Assembly (NCBI GenBank): GCA_033675545.1
Contig: JAWDGP010006599.1
Span: forward strand, 878,501 to 942,500
Direction: 5' to 3'
Length of the DNA: 64,000 bases
Origin: Elysia crispata
Taxonomy: Eukaryota; Mollusca; Gastropoda; Plakobranchidae
The translations under genes and the position numbers were made by a program. Below the pieces are notes generated by a model, which did no database searches, was not told the DNA's origin, and was given only the letters and a program-made list of their open reading frames with translations. The stretch's first letter is position 1. Every line of letters begins with the position of its first letter. This document shows positions 59,516 through 64,000 of this stretch, in pieces.

Positions 59516-59914
59516 CACACACACACACACACGCACTCTTAAGGTCAGACGTGTTCTCATATATGATCGACCGTGGAAACAAAGCCGCACTGGATCAACT
59601 TGTTTCCATACTCCAGCCTCATTTCTCAGCATAGGAAATGACTCCGACACCTTCGCACTTTTAAAAGAATTAAAGTCGCAAAAAGAAGCCAGAAAACGTT
59701 CAGCGGTTGTTGTGTGTGGAAAAGGGTGACAACTCACGATGGTGTTGATGATGTTGCCGACGGTGCTGCGCTGAGTGTCCCAGTGCGTCCACACGTTGTC
59801 CAGGAAGTCCAGGTAGATGGAGTGATGGGTCAGTATCTCGGGGATCATGTAGAAGATGCTGTCCACTATGTTATCGTCCACACTGCTCTGGGTCTTCAGA
59901 GGCACCATGTAGCC
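44297..59914 (-). CDS. ARHGEF17: Rho guanine nucleotide exchange factor 17 orthologue, C-terminal half
   Basis: Twenty exons on the minus strand, listed 5' to 3' by plus coordinates: 59738-59914, 59219-59329, 58436-58528, 58012-58179, 57130-57180, 55509-55612, 54886-54974, 54134-54246, 53595-53710, 52721-52812, 51931-52004, 50839-51044, 50177-50559, 48774-48912, 48238-48324, 47123-47190, 46417-46568, 45872-46046, 45513-45686, 44297-44604. All have GT/AG borders, and phases agree at every junction (2880 nt, 959 residues, TAG). Diagnostic matches to ARHGEF17: KDLIVRPIQRIPRYELLIQ (DH helix), VWVCNSDGYVG, WLGTEDGC, SPITKMLAVAGKLWCGCQN, RQHKAACLRITALMVC, GHTGHVRF, ISGGDGYEDFR and the terminus DDSTNHLLLW. 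Family members activate Rho GTPases at actin structures and cell junctions. The vertebrate protein has about 1000 further residues N-terminal to the DH domain; the matching exons must lie right of the window. The donor of exon 50177-50559 is ambiguous (GGAG|GTGGGT is also in phase). Confidence 0.93.
48903..49520 (-). repeat. ~54 bp minisatellite copying an ARHGEF17 splice acceptor
   Basis: On the minus strand the unit is TTTTCTCACATTATAGAGCT, TCATTCTGATAATAATATTC, CAAAATATTGA. The copy at 48890-48930 is the functional acceptor and exon start; about ten further copies extend upstream in the intron at 54 base spacing (ATGAAG at plus 48905, 48959, 49013, and on), decaying past 49380. Confidence 0.9.
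52048..52300. repeat. Two tandem copies of ~125 bp in an ARHGEF17 intron
   Basis: CAAAGACATAACTTTAAGA begins near 52048 and again near 52174. Each copy runs through CTTGGGGTCATCCCTTATCA to CCAAATAAAACAAAAATTTT. About 95% identical by eye. Confidence 0.85.
54134..57180 (-). other. ARHGEF17: ARHGEF17 PH-domain exons
   Basis: Exons 57130-57180 (17 codons, DRSYIRHDMVQLF), 55509-55612 (NKKDQCCIWLFSDVVIISSI, KRKSG), 54886-54974 (HKVWLRVGLDDLEIVK) and 54134-54246. The KKDxxxxLFSD(V/L) core and the KRKSG loop are the PH-domain landmarks of ARHGEF17. Exon 55509-55612 shares no obvious nucleotide bias but is joined in phase on both sides. Confidence 0.85.
58012..59914 (-). other. ARHGEF17: ARHGEF17 DH-domain exons
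   Basis: Four phase-0 exons encode 183 residues. They start at GYMVPLKTQSS, so the first DH helix is in an exon outside the window. The segment includes VDSIFYMIPEILTHH, FSKQTVLESYLSFVENY, the conserved helix with PIQRIPRYELL, and DHPDYPLLQKA. The intron between the first two exons carries a long (AG)n(AC)n tract. All boundaries are in phase 0, so any of these exons could be skipped without a frameshift. Confidence 0.9.
59451..59532. repeat. (AG)n followed by (AC)n microsatellite
   Basis: About 26 AG units then a dozen AC units, in the first intron of the visible ARHGEF17 segment. A run of G precedes it (59434-59445). Confidence 0.95.
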
Positions 59915-60552
59915 CTGGACACCAGAGAGAATGAGAAACGTGGAGAACCTTGATAAGATCTACAAGACACACATCAACCACAAACAAAAATTATTTGATT
60001 CTCCAGAATGTCAAGGGGAAGCTCGTGGAGAAGGATATACAGCCAAATAAAGGTAACATCATACCGTTAAAGCGGAAAAGAAGGATTTTGGAAATGGCTT
60101 CAAAAGTACACAACCTCCAATTCAAATAAAAGATGAGTGAGTTTTGGGAGAAAAAAGAATTAAAAAAAAAAAAAACCAAGGGGAAAAGCACTTCTAAGAT
60201 TTAAGATGTTCCTGCAAGGTGAAAGTCTTCTTGTGGGAGCCAGCTGTAGGGAGAGGTCGCGGGAAGAGAGGTATGGTGGTTTGAGGGTTATTGCCACTTC
60301 AAGCCCTAGAACCTTTCAATGATTATCCAAAAAAAACTCGGCCGTTTTCATTTCGCAATACCGAGAAAGAAAAGTTCAGAGAAAAGTACTTGACAAAACC
60401 CGGTGGTTCAAAGAAAAACAGCAGACGAAACAGCTGCGTTGGCAACAAGAAAATCTGAGCTCTAAAAACTATTGCAAATATATGAATTCAATTTTCTATG
60501 AAGACAGTAAATGGTTGGATAAGGATATGAAAGTACACGATGACTATTATTA

Positions 60553-60634
<82 letters not shown>

Positions 60635-61059
60635 CATGGTTACAAGTATTTCTCCAAAATCAGGCGCACGCAAGCATATCGAGCGGTGGCTCATTCATGA
60701 CTGAGTTAATGTAGCAGAACTTGAAAATAAACTTTAGATCTCAAGTATCGCGTGTCTAATCCAGCCCTGAGGTGAGGCAGTGCTTGTGAGTAAGACGAGA
60801 ACAAGCGATCGTCCTGATGACAGCAGTCACACCCAGTCAACCCCTGGGGTGAGAGGCACCCAGAGGCACCCAGATCAAAGACACACCTGCCAGGAAGCCC
60901 AGGAGTTTGGTGCCGGGAGTAAACATGTTTACAAAATGCTTGCTTCCCAACATGTTGGCCTGACTCAGACATGACAACAAGCCGACCGATACACATACCT
61001 GTCTCAAATATGTACTGATTCCAAAAGGAGGGAAAACTGACCCATTCACAACTCTGTCT
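59915..61059 (-). other. ARHGEF17: ARHGEF17 intron sequence
   Basis: No further DH exon was found here. Aside from the (ATT)n tract it holds nothing I can name. Confidence 0.5.
60556..60634. repeat. (ATT)n microsatellite
   Basis: About 26 uninterrupted ATT units. Confidence 0.95.
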
Positions 61060-62900
61060 CTCAAACATGTTGAACAGCAGCAGGTAGACCCATTTACAAA
61101 AACCTCAAACATGTTGCACAGACAGCAAGTCAACCCAATCACAACTCTGTCTCAATCATGTTGCACAGACAGCAAGTCAACCCATTCACAATTCTGTCTC
61201 AATCATGTTGCACAGACAGCAAGTCAACCCATTCACAACTTTGTCTCAATCATATTGCACAGACAGCAAGTCAACCCATTCACAATTCTGTCTCAATCAT
61301 GTTGCACAGACAGCAAGTCAACCCAATCACAACTCTGTCTCAATCATGTTGCACAGACAGCAAGTCAACCCATTCACAATTCTGTCTCTCAAACATGTTG
61401 AACAGCAGCAGGTAGACCCATTTACAACAACCTCAAACATGTTGCACAGACAGCAAGTCAACCCAATCACAACTCTGTCTCAATCATGTTGCACAGACAG
61501 CAAGTCAACCCATTCACAATTCTGTCTCAATCATGTTGCACAGACAGCAAGTCAACCCATTCACAACTTTGTCTCAATCATATTGCACAGACAGCAAGTC
61601 AACCCATTCACAATTCTGTCTCAATCATGTTGCACAGACAGCAAGTCAACCCAATCACAACTCTGTCTCAATCATGTTGCACAGACAGCAAGTCAACCCA
61701 TTCACAATTCTGTCTCAATCATGTTGCACAGACAGCAAGTCAACCCATTCACAACTACATCAATCATGTTGCAGACAGCAAGTCAACCCATTGACAATTC
61801 TGTCTCAATCATGTTGCACAGACAGCAAGTCAACCCAATCACAACTTTGTCTCAATCATGTTGCACAGACAGCAAGTCAACCCAATCACAGCTCCGTCTC
61901 AGTCATGTTGCACGACAATTCTGTCTCAATCATGTTGCACAGACAGCAAGTCAACCCAATCACAACTCTGTCTCAATCATGTTGCACAGACAGCAAGTCA
62001 ACCCATTCACAACTACATCAATCATGTTGCACAGACAGCAAGTCAACCCATTCACAACTACATCAATCATGTTGCAGACAGCAAGTCAACCCATTCACAA
62101 TTCTGTCTCAATCATGTTGCACAAACAGCAAGTCAACCCATTCACAATTCTGTCTCAATCATGTTGCACAGACAGCAAGTAAACCCAATCACAACTTTGT
62201 CTCAATCATGTTGCACAGACAGCAAGTCAACCCATTCACAATTCTGTCTCAATCATGTTGCACAGACAGCAAGTCAACCCAATCACAGCTCCGTCTCAGT
62301 CATGTTGCACAGACAGCAAGTCAACCCAATCACAACTCTGTCTCAATCATGTTGCACAGACAGCAAGTAAACCCAATCACAACTCTGTCTCAATCATGTT
62401 GCACAGACAGCAAGTCAACCCTTTCACAACTACCTCGATCATGTTGCACAGACAGCAAGTCAACCCAATCACAACTCTGTCTCAATCATGTTGCACAGAC
62501 AGCAAGTCAACCCTTTCACAACTACCTCAATCATGTTGCACAGACAGCAAGTCAACCCAATCACAACTCTGTCTCAATCATATTGCACAGACAGCAAGTC
62601 AACCCATTCACAATTCTGTCTCAATCATGTTGCACAGACAGCAAGTCAACCCATTCACAATTCTGTCTCAATCATGTTGCACAGACAGCAAGCCAAACCA
62701 TTCATAGCTTTGTCTCAAACATGTTCAACAAACAGTAAGTCTACCCATTCACACCTCTCTGTCTCAAACATGTTGCTCAGACAGCAAGCAAGCCAATCCA
62801 TTCACATCTCTGTCTCAAACATGTTGTACAGACAGAAAGCCAACCCATTCACAACTCTGTCTCGAACATATTGTACTGACAGAGAGCCAACCCATTCACA
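61060..62900. repeat. 47 bp minisatellite, about 38 copies, with a 328 bp higher-order unit
   Basis: The unit is TGTTGCACAGACAGCAAGTC, AACCCATTCACAATTCTGTC, TCAATCA (47 bases). Since 47 is not a multiple of three, all three plus frames read the same peptides in rotation and stay open for up to 401 codons; these are not genes. A variant unit (TGTTGAACAGCAGCAGGTAG) occurs at 61070 and again 328 bases later at 61398, and the copies between repeat in the same order, so seven units form a higher-order repeat. Confidence 0.95.
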
Positions 62901-63151
62901 ATTCTGTTTTGATCTCGTCTGCACCAAGATGCACGGTCGAAGACTGCTTAGGAAAAAAAAACCGGCTCGCTCCGCGTCATTAGGTCGTGCACTTTCTCAC
63001 CTCGGCCACAAATCGGATTCGCTTGCACCTTTTGACCTCGCCGAATTTCAAACAGTAAGCTGTGAAGGCGAACATTAAGCTTATGTACTCGCTACCTTTC
63101 ATCTTAATGCTGCAAAAACAATTTTCAGGCTAATTCTCCGCACCAATGAAA

Positions 63152-63241
<90 letters not shown>

Positions 63242-64000
63242 TAATAATGATAATAATGATGATGATGATGATGATGATGATAATAATAATAATAATAGTA
63301 ATAATAATAAGATTGTTGCTTTCGTTGCTGTTATTTTCATTAATATAATAGCGATCATCATCATCATCATTACTACTAATTTTATTACATTTTCGTGGGA
63401 AGAGAGGCGCAGTTTGCGCTCAGACCATCCCGATTCGCGTAATCCTTTTTCTCAGTTTCGCCTTATACCTTTAACACTTTCTGGAGAGCTCCATTCAGTG
63501 GTCCAAGGTCTAGATGAGCTTTCTTTGAATACTGATCATAACAACAGCAAAACAATAATTTAAAAACCGAAAGGAAAGTATAGAGAGTACACCAGCTAAA
63601 GCAGACCTAACAAAGTTCACAGTTGACATGAAGTTTACGGAGCAGCGTCTCTGTGTATCACGCGAGAATGCGATTCCCTGTTGTCTCTTCAGCGGGGCCC
63701 TTCGTTCCAACGTCTACTTCCTGCATCCTCATTGATTACTTGAGAAAAGATTTCTTTACATGAGCAATGAGATTCCGCACATGTTTAGCTATGCTATACA
63801 TTTACAAGCCATGAGATGCGTTCAACAAGAAGAAGCTTTTTGAAGACGTCCGTATTGTTCGTGACCACCACATGGACCAAAAGACCACCCACTGTGCTTC
63901 ACTGAGTCTCACATTCATGGCGTGGTCTATGGTCTGGTTCTGCACAAAGCTCCCAGTCTGGATTTATAGACTCACTTCCCCAACTACGACGGCCGGTGGG
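62901..64000 (-). other. ARHGEF17: Right edge, presumed ARHGEF17 intron
   Basis: GC content rises after 62930 and again after 63600. No exon matching the start of the DH domain was recognised. A minus-strand TATAAA occurs near 63963-63968, but nothing downstream supports a promoter. Confidence 0.35.
63157..63309. repeat. (AAT)n microsatellite with GAT interruptions
   Basis: Long AAT run to about 63238, then mixed AAT/GAT units to about 63309. Confidence 0.95.

Noticed and set aside
60482..60700. Poly-Tyr/poly-Ile ORFs
   Set aside because: Translations of an (ATT)n microsatellite.
61205..62738. Overlapping long plus-strand ORFs of up to 401 codons
   Set aside because: They arise from a 47 bp tandem repeat without stops; all three frames read rotations of the same peptides.
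63900..64000. Minus-strand promoter or first exon at the right edge
   Set aside because: Only a TATAAA and a weak AG are present; no downstream open frame or match to ARHGEF17.

Overview
This is a eukaryotic nuclear window: AT-rich, intron-rich, with GT-AG splice sites, poly(A) signals, long microsatellites and many minisatellites. The ribosomal protein S3 sequence and a large Rho exchange factor show it is a metazoan. Gene style, dispersed AGATCT/TCTAGA runs, (CT)n tracts and piggyBac/pogo DNA elements suggest a lophotrochozoan, most likely a mollusc; the species call is an inference.

Four protein-coding genes can be supported. (1) 707-10411 (+): the 3' part of a gene ending in a 4.2 kb exon that encodes a long, Ser-rich, acidic, probably disordered protein I do not recognise. 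(2) 21457-23028 (+): a complete two-exon ankyrin-repeat protein with a C-terminal SOCS box (416 aa), with a plausible TATA box and noncoding first exon near 19.2 kb. (3) 29824-36316 (+): complete RPS3 (uS3), five coding exons, 249 aa. (4) 59914-44297 (-): the C-terminal half of an ARHGEF17 (TEM4) orthologue, 20 exons, 959 codons in continuous frame, covering DH, PH and the C-terminal propeller-like region; the 5' half lies beyond the right edge. Genes 3 and 4 are tail to tail.

Between them lie a degenerate piggyBac element (13.55-15.58 kb) whose transposase remnant still shows three Asp motifs, two non-autonomous TTAA-flanked elements in RPS3 introns, a possible pogo-like element, a small non-LTR retrotransposon remnant, and minisatellites with units of about 46, 47, 51, 54, 59, 69, 82 and 125 bp.

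The most unusual observation concerns two of the ARHGEF17 minisatellites. One (48.9-49.5 kb) is a tandem amplification of a 3' splice site plus the start of its exon. The other (44.1-44.33 kb) is a tandem amplification of the last codons and stop codon into the 3'UTR. No prokaryote-type system (operon, CRISPR, prophage) is present.
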